A stretch of 62,806 bases of DNA, from assembly GCA_013115125.1 (NCBI GenBank), contig JABANN010000141.1:1-62806 (forward strand), in the 5' to 3' direction. Made by a program: the position numbers and the translations under genes. The notes under the pieces were generated by a model, which was not told the origin of the DNA, did not search any database, and saw nothing but the letters and a program-made list of their open reading frames with translations. Shown piece after piece: positions 43,930 to 58,642 of the stretch. This stretch comes from Perkinsus olseni. Lineage: Eukaryota; Perkinsozoa; Perkinsida. Within the stretch, counting starts at the first letter, position 1. The number at the start of each line of letters is the position of its first letter.

Positions 43930-46900
43930 ATTCCGGTTGTTGATATCCCCGGGAACTCCCGGCGAAGCATGTCGGTTGGATTATCAGGTTTACTGGCCTC
44001 TTTCCAACACGTATTGCTGCGGAGATCTCAGATGGAGACGGCCTTCATTCGGACTTCATCACCTCGAAAGGTACTTCTCCCAGTGACCCCGCTGAGAGGT
44101 TTCTCCTCCTAAGTAGCCTCCAGGCCTGCTCTTCCTGAAACCATCCGGCTTGATTTCAACCATTGCAAGCCATGCTGTTGGCACCTTACTCAAGTGGGGT
44201 GTTGCCGGGTATGGCAGTATGCCGTTTGAGTATGATCGGGACAACATACTCTATGTAGTGGCTGCGTCAATAACCCGGTCATCAACATCAAAATGTTATT
44301 ATGGCCCCGACATCAGGTGAGACTGAGGATACCTTCTACTCTTCGCCAGCCTCTTATACCCCTGCATCATGATGGCCTACCTCTTCCAAGAGCGGCCATT
44401 GAGTTGAAACTCCCTCATGGTTATGCATGTAGGACAAGACGCTCTCGCCAGCCTTATCAACTGGCCTCCTTATCAGGCTCAGTGGCCGACTCTAGCGTTA
44501 AACAGGGAATGATAATCCCGGACCTATTCATTATCGACTCCACTCAGCATCACTTCACTCAACTGCCACCACCACATGGCGGTGTGTGGTCCAGTAACAT
44601 TACAAACCCTTGCTGCAGCAATATTTGCAGGTCAGGACGCTGTCCTCCGTTATGAGCTCGTAGTGTGCCTTTCTGAGGTATACCTTGGCTGATGGTTTCG
44701 TCCTATTTGCTGGTACCATCGTCTACGTGCCCATGGCTGTACGTAATCCTCCTGACCCTCTACCTAAGGTGATGGCCACCTGAGGGGTAACCATAATGCA
44801 TCACCTGCACCACCCTCCTTCAGTCATCACCATCGAATTTTTGGACCGTGTCCTTTACATCCAATGGCCAGCTCACTGCCATTCACACAGTATCATACAA
44901 TATCACCAATGCCTCCACGCTATACAACATGAGTATGAGTAACATGAGTGATGGTGGGATATCCACACTAAGGCCGGACTACTCCTTCCATGATATACCT
45001 TTCTTGACCCTCGAGTACGAGGATGAGACCTTCGCGGGGAATGTGGTAATGCTGCGGTACAGCTCCTCATCATCATCACCAATCAGTATTGTAACTCCTT
45101 CCTAGGGCGTACTGGAGAGTACACCATACGCTACATTGCAGCCATTAACGGGTATGGGCTGGGTGAGAGGTCATCATCCAACTCGCTGGCTTGCCCTCTT
45201 CTTCAAAGTATGTTGCTCTACCTTTCTGGACTAGCTATGGGTCCATTAGGTAAGGTCAAGGCTCGGTATGGGTAGCAGCATCATCCTCGAGGCTCCCATC
45301 GGGTTCGACTTCTCTCACCCTTGCCATATCGATCGTATACCTGAGAGGTTGGCCCACAGGTCCTATCATCATGATGGGTGATGATGTAGGCATCAGATAC
45401 ATAACGACTACCGATGGTAACACGGCCCACCTACCTCCTACCACTACCTGTACTGGAATGAGACGAGGCAATTACCTGAGAAAGCTCTACAACGACGATA
45501 ATGATGATGATAGAAAGCCTATCGCGGAGATCAAAGTACATCTCTCGTCCTCATCCTGAGCACTATCCTATCAGGTAGCAGAATTCGTCGAGGGTAATAA
45601 TGCTCGATATGCTTTCACGATTGAAGTTAGCAATCCTGAAGTATGGACCGTGTCTCAACACTATCAATGGCGTCTGTACGTAGCTGATCACAGTAATAAT
45701 GAGGATGATCACCATCACTAGATGGACCTCTCATTGCACCTGTTACAGATGGATACATCATCGAGGGGACACCATGGCCCATACCATCCACGTGGTCCTC
45801 AAACTATTATCTATTATCGTCACCACTCACTACAGCCCTAACTACTCAGGGTTATCATCAACGCTCATGGGCTGTCTATGAGAGTGAGGATATGATAACA
45901 TCATCGCCATCGTCAGCATCACCATGCATCAGATCTAATGCCAACTGCTGTCTATTATGCTGAGGGAGTTGAGGCCATGGTGAGTCGTATGACTGATACT
46001 AATAGTGGTAGCCTCACGCCCATCAGCTACCCTATCATTACCGTGGGGGTATATCTAGTACCCTATCAGTGTATCCTATTATAATAACGTCTAATATCGA
46101 TACTGAGACCTCGATACGTATCACAGCCCCACCAGGTTACATCTGGGAATTTCAACAGGATGATGACATACGATATGGCCCTCCCAACACCCCTGATGCT
46201 GATCATCATATTCATACCATACCAGGACCTCCTCCTACCATACAGAATAGTTATAGGCAACTAGTATGGGAAGAAGTAGTACTGGTACCTGATGTCGTCT
46301 ATGGATTTAGTCATAGAGTAAGGGTACCTGATAATGACCCAATAGACGGCCTTAACAGTTATGTATTGGAAGTCGGCTATTACTACAGAGATGCTTATTG
46401 TACACGACATGGTGTGGGTACGATGGATGCTGGATCAATAAGGGTCATCAATAATATGTATATTGACTACCTTACTGATGTTGCCTCTTACTCTCACAAC
46501 ACTATCGACATCGTGTTCACGCTAGTAACAGGTCTCCCTCCTGGTGGGGGTATCATCATCAGAGCCAATGACCTTGCCCAAGGTCTACTCATTGAGGGTA
46601 ACACTATCGATGACTTCTTCACTGAGCTCAGCGGCACATGTATACCCCTGGAGAATATCGAACCTGGATTCTCAGCTCTACCTCCAACAGCAGTCTGTGA
46701 GTAAGTGACACAGCTCTACTACTACTACTGTCCATGGTGGCTTCAGGATAATACCACGTAGAAAGCACCCAGCCTGGTCGTCAAGGCTATCTCCTTCCTC
46801 CGATCTTGGTGGTGGTGATAACAGGGCTGTATACGGTCTCATAATCGTTATCACAGCAGCAGCAGGAGGAGATGGCAATACTAGGCTGCTAGATGATGAT

Positions 46901-49900
46901 GAGGCATCACCTCACCTGCATAGTGATGGAACCATACAACCTGGGAGGTGATCACAGTACCGATACATCAGCAATGGTATTGATGATAGATACAAACTGA
47001 GGTTCAAGTGTAAGAACCCGGATACACTGACAAACGGTGATGAGATACTATGGACCATTGAAAGGTCTTGCCGTAGTACCATAGTCGGTATTATAATCAT
47101 CATCACTGTAGTTACTATAACATAGGAGAGTATCCCAGTGGAGGGGCATCGATAGCTGATACCCCAGCGAGTGCACCAGGGTTACCTATCAATGCTAAGA
47201 TGAATGAAGCCTTCATTATAGATGATGCAGCTATACTTAGTAAGCGCCATCATCTACGAAAACAGCGATGACGATGGCATTGTTACTGTTGTTTTAATCA
47301 GCGCCAACAGTCAGGAGTGCTACTGGGAGGGATGATCGTCCTGGGAAGCGTAATGAGATACTAATAGCATTTGGGTTCACCTCAGGAGGGAGTATAGAGC
47401 CTTCACAGGTATGCAGTAGTCGTGCGAAATGTGGTACTGTCGCTTTAGCAGACCCTACCATCAGAGCTTATCGTCAAGGCCCCCATAGGCTTTACGATAT
47501 CCCAAGATTGTATCACAGATATCACCGTAGATTCCACTACGGTATTCGGTGATGCAGAGTAATATCGTATACCCTGATGATCGTTGTTGTATGATCATAC
47601 CCTAGTTACTGGCCATCATGGTCATCCTCCTATCAGAGGTGGCCGAATGATGGTACTGCTAGGATACTAGGTTGTAAGGGTGGCAGAAATACCGCATCTA
47701 TCACTATAAGCCCTGGACTACAGGCCAACGGCAAGAAGTAGTTGTCGTGGGCTGAGGACGATAGTGCTTATGATGCACAGCGGTCATCGTAGATATGTAT
47801 TACGCATAGCCGTGATGAGCGTATCCTATCCTATACCCCACGATCAGAACCTTTGGGTGGTCTCCCTCAGAGGTGCCATCTCCACTCTAATAGCAATTCA
47901 GTAGCCTATTATTATCAGGCAAGCAGAGCTCCCTACCCTTCCCTGGGTATCGTCTAAGTACTTTCACCGATATCACCCTAGTCAGCGCATCAACGGCTGC
48001 TACTCTACTTAGGCCTGTAACATCCCTAACAGGGCTACAGGAGGTTCTCTTGAAAAGGAACATCATCACAAGTATCGTTACTCCATCATCAACAGGTTCT
48101 GATAAGGCTCACTTTCACCCCAACCAACAGCATCAGTCCTTATCAAGGCAACCCAATGATAGATGTCCTGCAGGGTATTACCAGCCCAGTTGACAGAGGC
48201 GGTATTCTAAAGATTATCACACCACCGGAGTGCGATACTCATCATCAGCACTGATACTATATACTGAGATACCTCAGATTCACTTGGGTTAGCGGCCTCG
48301 TGGGCCGTACATGCCCGTCCCTATCATACGACACAAGAGTCGACACCAGTAGTGCTACAGTAACCTCGACAGAAACTATCGCACTAACTCCTACTACTAC
48401 CACCACTCCTAGTGCTACAACAACAACAACTACCACTGAAGATGACATCATTCTCTTGAGGCCCTACATCGACTATGTATGTAAGATAGATGATGATAGT
48501 GATGGTAGGGCCCTGACCATTACTCTAGTAGTAGGGAGTAAGAGTATCCAAGCTGATCGGAAGTAAGCCCTAGCCTCCTCCTCCTTCTCCTTCTCCTCAT
48601 CTGTTGACTAACTTAGATACACCTTGAGAGGATACGTGTACAATCCCTACAGTACTGTAGAGTCATCGTCGTCTACCTCTTTACAATGGACGATGCAGTC
48701 CTTCACACCATCAGCATATACAACAGATGATTACCATTCACCAGCACGCCTACTACGAGAGCCTCTTGATGAGGCTACTCTTGATGGCTACCCAATCAAT
48801 GAAGTAATTATCGATGTCATTACGTCCATTGGATACCATAACTAGTAGGCGCTGGTATCCTTTCATGTCAACAACGTTAATAATGAGTTCAATGGTGAAG
48901 CCAAAGTCAAGGGTTTGACCATAAGTATAACATTCACTCACCCTCTGATGGATGGAGATCTGGTCAGCATCCCTACCTTACCTACTAGTCACGACTACTA
49001 CTCTCCTGTAGGTCAGTATAACAACACCTTATGGTTATGACCTCCGAGAAGATCAGTCCACCAGTGATGATGATGGTGATGATACTAGATGTTTTGAGGT
49101 GCTATGGCCGAGTGGAACGAACCCTCTGCCTAGTACTGGCCAACCATCATGTCATTGTATACACCATAACAACAGCAGCAGCAGCAGCAGTGTTAACGAG
49201 GCATCAACGTTCATCTGCACTATGGTAATAATTTCAATACCACAATTCTCGCTACACTTGCGAATACCTGCCCTCAGACTTATCAAGTCCTGGAATATAA
49301 GACACCCGCCTTCCCCGACAATGAGCCCATGCTCCTGGTGACTACTGTCATTAACCCAACCAAGGTGAGGTTTACTTCACATCATCACCATCATTCCCTC
49401 GTCCACCTGTTGCCCCTTGCAGAGCCCTATTGATCCCATTGATAACTACTGGGAAGCACGTCATGAACGAGATGGTATCATACTCAGCTCTGAGGTTTAT
49501 CAAAGTTGGGATATATTACCCCAGCTACTCGATCTCGAAATCCATCTCCTTGGACCGTAAGCCTGTAGCACTGTGTAATCTCTGCAATAACTGTTCTAGG
49601 TATCTTTCAGCTGGCTCAAGGTCAAGTATAAAGATATCTTTTGTACCAGTATCATCAGCAGATACTCTCGATGTTGAAGCACTTTTCCCTCCTGGTACAG
49701 CATTTGACAGAGCAACTATCAGTCATGCTCATAGAGATCCAGTCAACCAGGAAGAGGAGGAAGGAGGAGCGGACTGGGGGTATCCATCCCCTGATACATC
49801 CTCCCACTCCATCACCTTGTGTAGATTGAGTATCCTTGCATCACACACCATCGCGGCAAAGATAGCCTTTACTGATATGAATCTAGAGCCCGGAAGGAGA

Positions 49901-52900
49901 GTGGAAATCACCCTAGAGAACGTGAAGCTTGCCTCCATGGGTGGTCAGACCATATTCACCTTCACCACCTATGCTGGTAAACCATCACCACCTCCAGCTG
50001 GATCATTATTCCTTTTCCAGGGTCCGATATCAGTATGGGTAATATGAGAGATGAGAAGGTAGCCTTCAGAGGAGGTTACTTCCAGCCAGGAGCACTTACA
50101 GTCTTATCAACCCAATTGATGGGTAGCCATCTTTCATCATACCATCCATCCGCCAACTCCTCGGCTGTTCCATAGGTATATTCCGTGTCCTCGGTGAGGT
50201 CGGTGATGATGATGTGTATCCAGTAGAGCGGTTTATGCGTCCAAGAGTGGATGCGGAGACAAGTTGGAATGCACTCTACCTATGTCTCCACTACTACCGA
50301 TCTGTCAGGTATGGCGGTCTTTGAGTTCGAGGTCATGACATCAGCTAAGGCTGGATCGAGGCTTATTGTGAAATCAGAAGGTGATGATGATGGTGGTGTC
50401 GGTCGAGTAAGGGTAGTATATTGATAGGCCCTGGAGCATATACAATACTACCTTCCTTGCAAGGGCAGCAGTCGACGTCAGTACAGCAACCAGGAGGGGA
50501 AGAAGGGATAACCCCGCCCCTCGTGGATATATCCTTCTATGATCTTGATCAATTCCCTAATACATGGAGGAGCCTTGGTATAGATACACCAGTTGTGCTA
50601 GGCCCACACGGTAGTAGTACTACTACCACCACCATCCAATGCTTATCCTTGCCGCCCTTTAGAAGCCTCTATAACTGTCCTATCACCCGACAATGCGTTA
50701 TCGGCTACATCACTAGCCTCGACTGATGTCATGGTGCTCGGCGTACGATACAGGTTGCAGATGGAGGTCTTGCCACATCCTGGGGACAACTCTTGGAGGC
50801 TCGACGTGCAATGGCCTCTACAATCAACGTCTCAGGTGTGTACTCAACCATCAACCTACAACGCTGTAGTAGTAGTAGTAGTAGTAGTAGGTATATCCAG
50901 TGAATACTAATGATGGTCTAACAGAAGCCTTCGCAGGGGACTCGGCTCCTGTTCTGCCTCTGGAGTTGAACATCACCACCAGTGAGGTAGGACTGCCATC
51001 ATCATGATCATCATGCTCAACACTCCGGTCGTCATCCTCGAGGTACCACCCCCGTATACCTGGATTGAGGTGTCCATCACTATCAATGGACTGTATATAC
51101 CTCCGAATCGGTTGGCTAGTACCACCCTCAGGGCTCAAATAATAATACCAACAAGATACGAGCTTAATGTGAATGGATGTGGTCAAGGATGCGAACTGGA
51201 AAGGTTATCATCCTCATTGTGGCAACAGCAGCAGAGACATTGGATTCCTCCTTCAGTTACACCTGGGGGGATCTAAAGCGTCAAGTAGCTACACTGACCT
51301 TCACAACACGACAGCAGCAGATAACCGGCGCTGAAGGAAGGTATACTGTGAAGATGACAGTGAGGACACCTACTCATACACCTGAGGATAATACTTGGTA
51401 CAGTCCGTGATGATGCTAGCAGCAGCTGCAGTCGTAGCAGGTGATAGGTACTTGATTGCTCATGATAGTAGCGAGGATGATGACATCATTGGCTGGGGTG
51501 ATGGCCCTGGCTTCGATATTGTACCGCTAGAAGGGTTCAAACTAATATACCCACCAATAGGGGGGACCTACAATCAACCTGTGGCTATCACTATGATCAT
51601 CAACAGGCCCAATCGAGTATACAGCCTTGATCTCAGGCCACCTAAAGGGTGGTCACCCTCTGTATGGTGGTGACGCTCCTATGTCCCTCATCTTCAGATA
51701 CAGTCTTCAATGCTCATCAAGGTTCTATCCGATAACCTTACCAACCTCAACACAATGCATCACGGATAGCAGTAAAGATCGACAGAGATGGCTCACTATG
51801 GGTGGCCTGTCGGAGCCTCTACAGTAGGAGTTGAACCTCAGCGTCATCCTCGCCTAACTTCATAATAGGTCCCCAATGAGCCTCATCTTTCTCCTGTCTA
51901 TCGATATACCCGTACCATCAGCCATCAGCACCAGTGGAGATGATAACTCGTTTGATATCCTATTAAGGGACAAGGATGGTGCTGTTGTTGATGGTGCCTT
52001 TGCTGTACCAGTGCCGTACCCACCCCTACCCGATGGACCCTTTGTACTACGTCTAATACGCATCGTCATCAGCACAGTGTCCTCGGTGCATCAGATCATA
52101 GAACCGTTTATTGGGTGGACCAACTCCGAGCCCAATACCGCTTCGATCATCTCTTTGGGTTTTACTCTACAACAATCGACCAGGGCGATATCTGCTGTAT
52201 GAACACTCGAGGCTGTGTTCATATCCAAACTCCTCATACAGATACTCCTTGTCTTCCCTGACATGTTCGTACATGAAATACAAAAGGCCACTTCAGTGAG
52301 AAGTCTCAATAAACGCTTCCCTAAGAGGCCACAGGTATCCTCGTCATCCATTAACAGAGTAAAGCCCTAGTTAATCAGGAATGGGTGGACTTCTCACGCG
52401 CCGATCAGCTCAAGGTATTAGTTGATGATACCCAGTTCGAGAACCTACCACTCGATCGTATACCGGGGCCGGATACTTATCAATTCTCGTTCCCAGTGTT
52501 GATTCCTTCAAGCATGCCTTCCCACAACGTCTGGTAAGAATAAACTTGGACGGGATCGTTGCCAGGGACCGTACCTTTAGGTATATCATTATGTGCTCCT
52601 CCCCTTCCAGTGAATGTAACGATTTCAAAGATGCCGACCACATCCTGGCAACTATACCCCTACCAGGTTTCGAATTCGGTCAAGTCTGTGGGGAGGTAGG
52701 GTGTCCAGCTGATGTGTGAGCATACAGTCTAATACTCAGGAATGTGATCAAGTACGGCTCTATCAAGAGAGCACCAGGAGTGCAGCAGTATGGTCTGCTA
52801 TCATCACTTCATTAACGTTTCTCACAACATGTTATCATGTTCTTCTCCATCTCATACTATAGTCAAGCCATTACTCCTTGTAGAGTTCTACAGTGATGCG

Positions 52901-52954
52901 GAGGGCTTACAGGTGAAGTGGTCGAACCGCGTCAAACCTCCCTGCGATTTATGA
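43930..52954 (+). CDS. Giant surface protein, second part of locus; FN3-like and REJ-like segments
   Basis: Plus-strand exons resume after the tRNA with GLFPTRIAAEISDGDGLHSD, then SGLISTIASHAVGTLLKWGV. A fibronectin type III-like end is seen at about 45115-45190 (YTIRYIAAINGYGLGERSSS). Recurrent beta-rich modules follow: SNIDTETSIRITAPPGYIWE (~46090), IVFTLVTGLPPGGGIIIRAN (~46510), MNLEPGRRVEITLENVKLAS (~49880), GFKLIYPPIGGTYNQPVAIT (~51535). The last exon reads VEFYSDAEGLQVKWSNRVKP then PCDL, recalling the sperm receptor for egg jelly (REJ) region, and stops at 52954. No transmembrane segment is evident at the end, so the chain may be secreted, lipid-anchored or incomplete. Long stretches such as 46690-48290 lack clear exons and could hold decayed modules. 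It may be several genes. Confidence 0.4.
50867..50890 (+). repeat. (TAG)n microsatellite
   Basis: Eight TAG units in the giant locus. The run would stop the plus frame in one register, so it lies in an intron or is read as Ser/Val in another frame. Confidence 0.85.
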
Positions 52955-53595
52955 TTGGTACTCTCTTCGGACCTCGACGACCAAGTCTGTCGTAATACCA
53001 TCAATATTACCGAGTAATCTCGCAAATCCCAAGGTAGATGCCGCGGCATCGGGGACCTTGCATAACCCCAGGATGAGTGGTCGTGATGGGCCAGGCGAGA
53101 GTGAATGTATAAGTGTCTACCCTTGCTCAACAAACCCAACACGGTTTTTAAGGTGTTACTCGCGTGGCTGACAGCGTAGAAGAGTAGAAGAGTCGTTGCA
53201 CGTACTGTATGTCCGATAAATACTCGAAGGAAGCATTGCTTGGTTGGAGTAGGATTAACAGACCCTTCCATCCACCCCCTCTTTAAATGTTCGAATGCTT
53301 AACATGTCAGTAACATGACTCAAGGGATGGGCGATTGTAGAGATGGACATGATGCCGGGGGGCCGGATCGCCAGGGTACCCTAGCTTGGCGTCCGTGAAT
53401 TCATAGTACCACCGCGAATGAGCGTTCGATCTTGGAAGTGTACTATACTGACAAACGCAGGTCTAGTGGGGTGTCAGAAACTTTGACGCACATCAGAAGA
53501 CATGGGCTGTAGCAGTCCGCAACAGTCATAATCAAGCCTCGTTAAATTGACGGATTGGAGATGTAAAAACCTGAAGATCCATGAGCACTCGATGT
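52955..53595. other. Convergent intergenic region, no gene seen
   Basis: Lies between the end of the giant locus (plus) and the stop of the RAP-domain gene (minus). A 127-codon minus-strand frame at 52888-53271 overlaps the last giant-gene exon and shows no domain. Confidence 0.45.
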
Positions 53596-56500
53596 TCATA
53601 TCATCTCCCGGAGCGCTACGTCGGTTGTAGCCGGACCAACTGCGTATGCTTCTTGTGCTCGTTCTACCAGATATCTTCGTCTCTCTTCTACGCTCTGTAA
53701 CTCTGACCATTCGGATAACCACACGGGTATCACCTATGACATAGGTAGAGCAACAGCACAAGGAAGGTGTGGTTGAAATACCTTCCAACCGAGACTGTGG
53801 AGATGCCGTACTTTGGTCAGAGAATCACCAATCATAACTCGAGTATGGCCTGCCAATGGTAGAAGAGGGAAGGGGAGATCGAGGTGAGGGTTTTAGGGAG
53901 GATCACCGACCACGAAGGGAGCACGACAGGCGAACAATGAGTATGGCGATAAGAAGTACACATGACAAGAGACGTGGCACTGGAGTAACAGTAATGGATA
54001 CCCCATTGAAACATACCTAGCCGAACATTGGCAATATTATGATGATCATCGGCACTGGTTTGCTGATGATAATCAGCACCCTTGGTGATGGGAGTATACC
54101 ATCTTAGTTCATCTTCCTCTTTGATACAGACTATAGCAGCACCTGGCGATGACCAGTGGAGAGGAGGGAGGAGTATCGGTCTCGTGTACGTTTGCCTGCT
54201 TGTTCATAGTTGAGGGAAGCATCCAGCATGGTGGAAGGGTCATGGGATAATGATGATGATGTAGGGGATGTCATCATGTCTAGATGGTACACCTAACGAC
54301 GACCACGACGATAATGATTGTTGTTGGGTATGAGGCGAGGACCTCTCCGAGCTGATTGCCAAGAGTGAGGGGCCACCCAAGGGCAGTGACAGCTTCACTC
54401 AGCTGTAAAGATGTGTCAGAGTGCAAGAAGTTGGTACGATCTCTTTCTTGTGATGCATACCTACACCACAGCAATGATAATCATTATGACGGAGTTGCAG
54501 TACTGACCAGACGAATGATGTATTATCGGCAAAGAACGCTTTAACATCGGCATTCTGAGTAAGATACTTCCGCACGGCCGGAGGGCCCTCAACAGCTGCA
54601 CACAGATGTATCTGAATGACGGGTAGACGATGGGGCAGCAGGTGATGTACTTACCTGGAATGCTCGTATCCAGTCATTCGTTGTCATGTCATTAATGCTG
54701 TTATAAGTCGTACTGCTGCTGCTGGTAGTGGTGGAAGTAATGTTGATGAGCTCCTCAACAGCCGTGATGAATTTAGGTGGGAAATGCCTTTGGCGGCTGA
54801 GCACGTTGAGGAGATCCACCAACAACCTGACAATATCAGTGGCTACTACTGCACACAGCCGACCCTCGAACCTCGGATGGGATGACTCTACTGCTGCTGC
54901 TGCTGCTGCGGTATTGGCATCATCATGACCGTTGGGAGTATTCGTTGTCCTCGTTGGTAAGGCTCTCTCTACTAGCTGTACCAGCTCTTGTGAGTAGAAG
55001 CCCAGATCAGTTAGTGGTAGAGCAAACGCTGCTATATATTGTCGGTATTGTAATGGCATTGGCGGTTGCATGGTATCATCAGTATCACGGTCGATGAAGA
55101 GCTCCTTTTGTATATACCAAGAATACCATACCGTTAAACGTTTGAGGAAGGTAGCATGATGTAGACGTAGTCCTCGGAAGGCTCTAACCTAATGCCCACA
55201 TACACTTCTACTGCTGCTGTGTATTACGATGATCATTACTAAATGTATGATATCAGTTGGAGATTGTACAGTAAGAGACACTGCTGAGCATTGCCTCATC
55301 AATGCTGTTACACATGTGGTGTTGTACCTTTACAAGGACAAGTAGCCCGATTAATGATGATGAGTGTCTGTATACCAGTCCAATATCGCCATACTCCGCA
55401 GTACTGCTGTTAATTGTGGTAGAGCATCTAAATCTTGGACTACTCTATTCAGAGCTGATATGAGAGTAGGGCCAAGAATAGTGAAGGGCGAGTATCTGTT
55501 AGGAGAAGGAGTCATACCACAACAAGAGTAACAGTAGTACATCCTGTTGTCATGGTCCTTTGGTATAAGTGGTGATAGTGATGATCTATTGTCAGCCAAT
55601 AACTTGATTAGTGTTACCAATGCAGGAGCATCACAGTATTCTATTACCGGTATCAATGCCTGATGATGGCAATTTGTGGTATGCTAGTGGTAGTAGAAGG
55701 CTTACTCGCATGGTCTTGGTTAAAACTGATTTATTTATTATTATATCAGGACCACTGGTTAGTATCGATGATAATATATTCAACACATGACGATAGTCTC
55801 GCGGCAGTATACCTTACAAGATGACAGCGTCTCGTCCACACTCTTGTCAATGCTATTACTGCTGCTATCGTTGAATACTATCGAGGATAATTGTTCTACG
55901 GTATTATCATATACACCGCTAGTGGTCGTAGTAGTAGCAGCTGACGATGATGACGATGCAGTAATGGCTGCTGCCAAGAGGTTCATCTCTAAGAATTGAT
56001 AACGATTGGTTTTGGCTGCTTAGTTGATGGTTGTTATTACTCTGGGGTAGAGGAGCATTCATTATGATACTACGTGATGATACTATCATATCCGATAGTA
56101 ACCTGTGGGGGTCGAAGGAATCACCGAAGACAGGTTTAGCCCGCAACGCTCCTGAACGGTCATGACGATAACAATGATAGTATTCCCATGACGGTATCTA
56201 CTTGCTAGTATCATAGTAGCCCTGACAGGACTTCCTTCAACCAACGCTGTTGATGATCCCTGATCGTTATGATTCTCTTTTATGAATTCTCTTAGTAATT
56301 GTGCGATATATAGCTCTGGTTTATCCGATGGTGGATGAGGTTGAGGATAAGCTAGACCATTCTCGTAAAGAGTACCTGGCAGTACCGATGATTATGACAA
56401 CAGCATGTTGATGATGATGATATAATACAGAGGAATTGAACGGCTCCCTTGAGTGATAGATCTGCTGATATCGCTCTCCTCAACTGCTCATGTTGTTGTT

Positions 56501-58642
56501 GTTCATGCATGTTACTGCCATCATCAGGACGTATCGAGAATGATTCCTGTAACGCCTCCCTCAGGGCATTACGTTCACTGGACGTCAACGGATCGGTACC
56601 TTACAATAGTATAACCATCACTACCACCACCACTATCGTCATCATCACTACCATCAGCTGAATAACCCAGGGTTGATAATACTTCGACCAGTGATGATAA
56701 TGACAACTCCTTGCCTCTTGAACCTGACAATAGTCTGAATACCCTAGGCCATACTGTATAGTTCTCACGTATAGTGTGTAGCATGGCTGGCATGAGCTCT
56801 GGTATAGGTGTTATCGTCATAACGCTAGTGGTGGTTGGTAGGGTATTGATGATACCATTCCTGTCATTTACTATCGATGTTAAATAAATCGTCAATACTG
56901 ATGCTAGATGATGATGGGGTAGAGCACTGAGGTTGGCGAGTACCTGTCGGTATCCTCATCGGTACCACACCCTCCTCATCACGTTACCTTATGTTGCATA
57001 CTATCTAGTATCTTTGCTGCATATGGTATAAGTCGTTTATCAATACCCTTCTCGGGTGTAACCATCCTGCTATACACCGCTGACAACGTCTCTATCAACA
57101 GGCCAATATCATGTAGAGTAAGTCTGATAATACGACGATTAATAATGATAGTTATCGAGGTGGTGGGGGTAGTACTCTCTTATCCTGGGCGTAAGCTCTG
57201 CTACTGTTCCCTCTAGTAACCGGTGTATACCGGGATGGTCCAATCCTGTCGGCCGTAGTAGTATCTGTAATATGATTATAATGACCACAACATTGGTAAC
57301 ATGCCATGATTATCCTCCTATTACCACGGATAATAATCGACACTGCTGCGATATAATCAACTTATACCCTGGATGATGACGGGTGTGAGTTGCATTATTG
57401 TCTCCTAGTTCATCATGGTGTGGTCTATTACTGTTACTAATTATTATATTTAGTATTGGTGGTAGGTCGGTTAAAGAGTACCCACTTTCCATGGCCTGAT
57501 AACTACATGATACCAAGCTGTTGTTGATGACTATGATAATGAGCCCTACCCATTCAATAGCCGCTACAGCGGACTCAGCTGTTATACCTCGATACTGCTG
57601 CTGCTGTTGTTGTTGGTTTTGATTATTATCATTCAGTGATACCGACAACTTCTTAACCATTACCTAGGAATAGAACTGAATTCGGCAACACCATCGTCAT
57701 GACTACTACATCATCCAGCCTAGCTAGCATATCTTTATTTTTCAGTATCCTTACACTCCTCCTCAAGTTCAATATATTGGATATGCTCACCTACAATGAT
57801 AACCATCTCCAATTACTACCATCATCATCATCGTACTCACCTCCCTACTATCATTAGCATCAATTAACCTGCATATCAGCCGTTGTACCAAGGTATTATT
57901 ATCTTTACTCAAGTGCTTGCTAACGAGAGTTTTACTTTGTACATGAGCGAGCGTGTGCAGGATACTCTCCACTTCCGAGATGACAGTATCCATTGACCTG
58001 ACTACCGCCGTAATAGTTATCGTGATCAACATGAGCATCACTACCTATCCCTAGTGTATGGGTTAATGAAGGGATATATTATACGTAATAACTGTATATG
58101 TGCCTCTTGTGGAGCATCACTAGTGGGTAGGTAGGACAGGGCCTTCATACATGCTATGGCATCTTCTGAACTCATACTCCACCCATGTGATGATGATATC
58201 TGAGATGATGGTGTTGTTGATACTAATGGTGATACGCTGGTACTACCTGTAATAGTATATCAGTAAGTTTTGCCTTTGTGTAAGGTAATGTTAATAATGC
58301 ATTAGTATGGGGTAGGGAGTTAAGACTGGTTATCGAAGCAATAACACGTGATAAGCATATCATACTACTTACAGCAGACCTGAAGGGACGATACACAAGA
58401 TGACGCGATGGACATAATGAGTATTACGATGATGATGATGATGATGCTGCTGTTGGTCGGGGTGTAGTGTATCGTAGTAATGACTCCTTGACATCACTAT
58501 TAGCCTGTATTCGCCATAGTATTATCGAGGTTGATCTACTCCTTGCTGTAGTATACATCATAGGCTGCTGGTATCGAACATGATGTGATGATGTTGATTT
58601 CAGTAACAACAACAACATTGCTATGACAGCTATTAATAACAT
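53596..58642 (-). CDS. RAP-domain protein, probably organellar RNA-binding
   Basis: The C-terminus is clear. A 48-nt intron (about 53732-53779) joins TKVRHLHSLGWK to VIPVWLSEWSELQSVEERRR, then YLVERAQEAYA; stop 53596-53598. This matches the RAP domain core (K-x3-L-x3-GW/YxVIxIP-x-x-EW-x-L...R-x-x-YL). Upstream minus-strand exons are alpha-helical and Leu-rich, as in RAP and octotricopeptide-type proteins: SLQLSEAVTALGWPLTLGNQ, LCAVVATDIVRLLVDLLNVL, LSLSSLVEVLSTLGYS and DTVISEVESILHTLAHV. The proposed ATG at 58642 starts a hydrophobic leader and an Arg/Ser-rich stretch, compatible with organelle targeting. RAP proteins are numerous in alveolates and act on mitochondrial or plastid RNA, notably fragmented mitochondrial rRNA. 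Internal exon limits are mostly unresolved. Confidence 0.7.

Noticed and set aside
43692-43970. 92-codon minus-strand frame
   Set aside because: It spans tRNA-Trp and runs antisense to a surface-protein exon; no domain is present.
53474-53788. 104-codon minus-strand frame
   Set aside because: It lies one register away from the RAP-domain exons and loses the RAP motif; the spliced frame fits the family.
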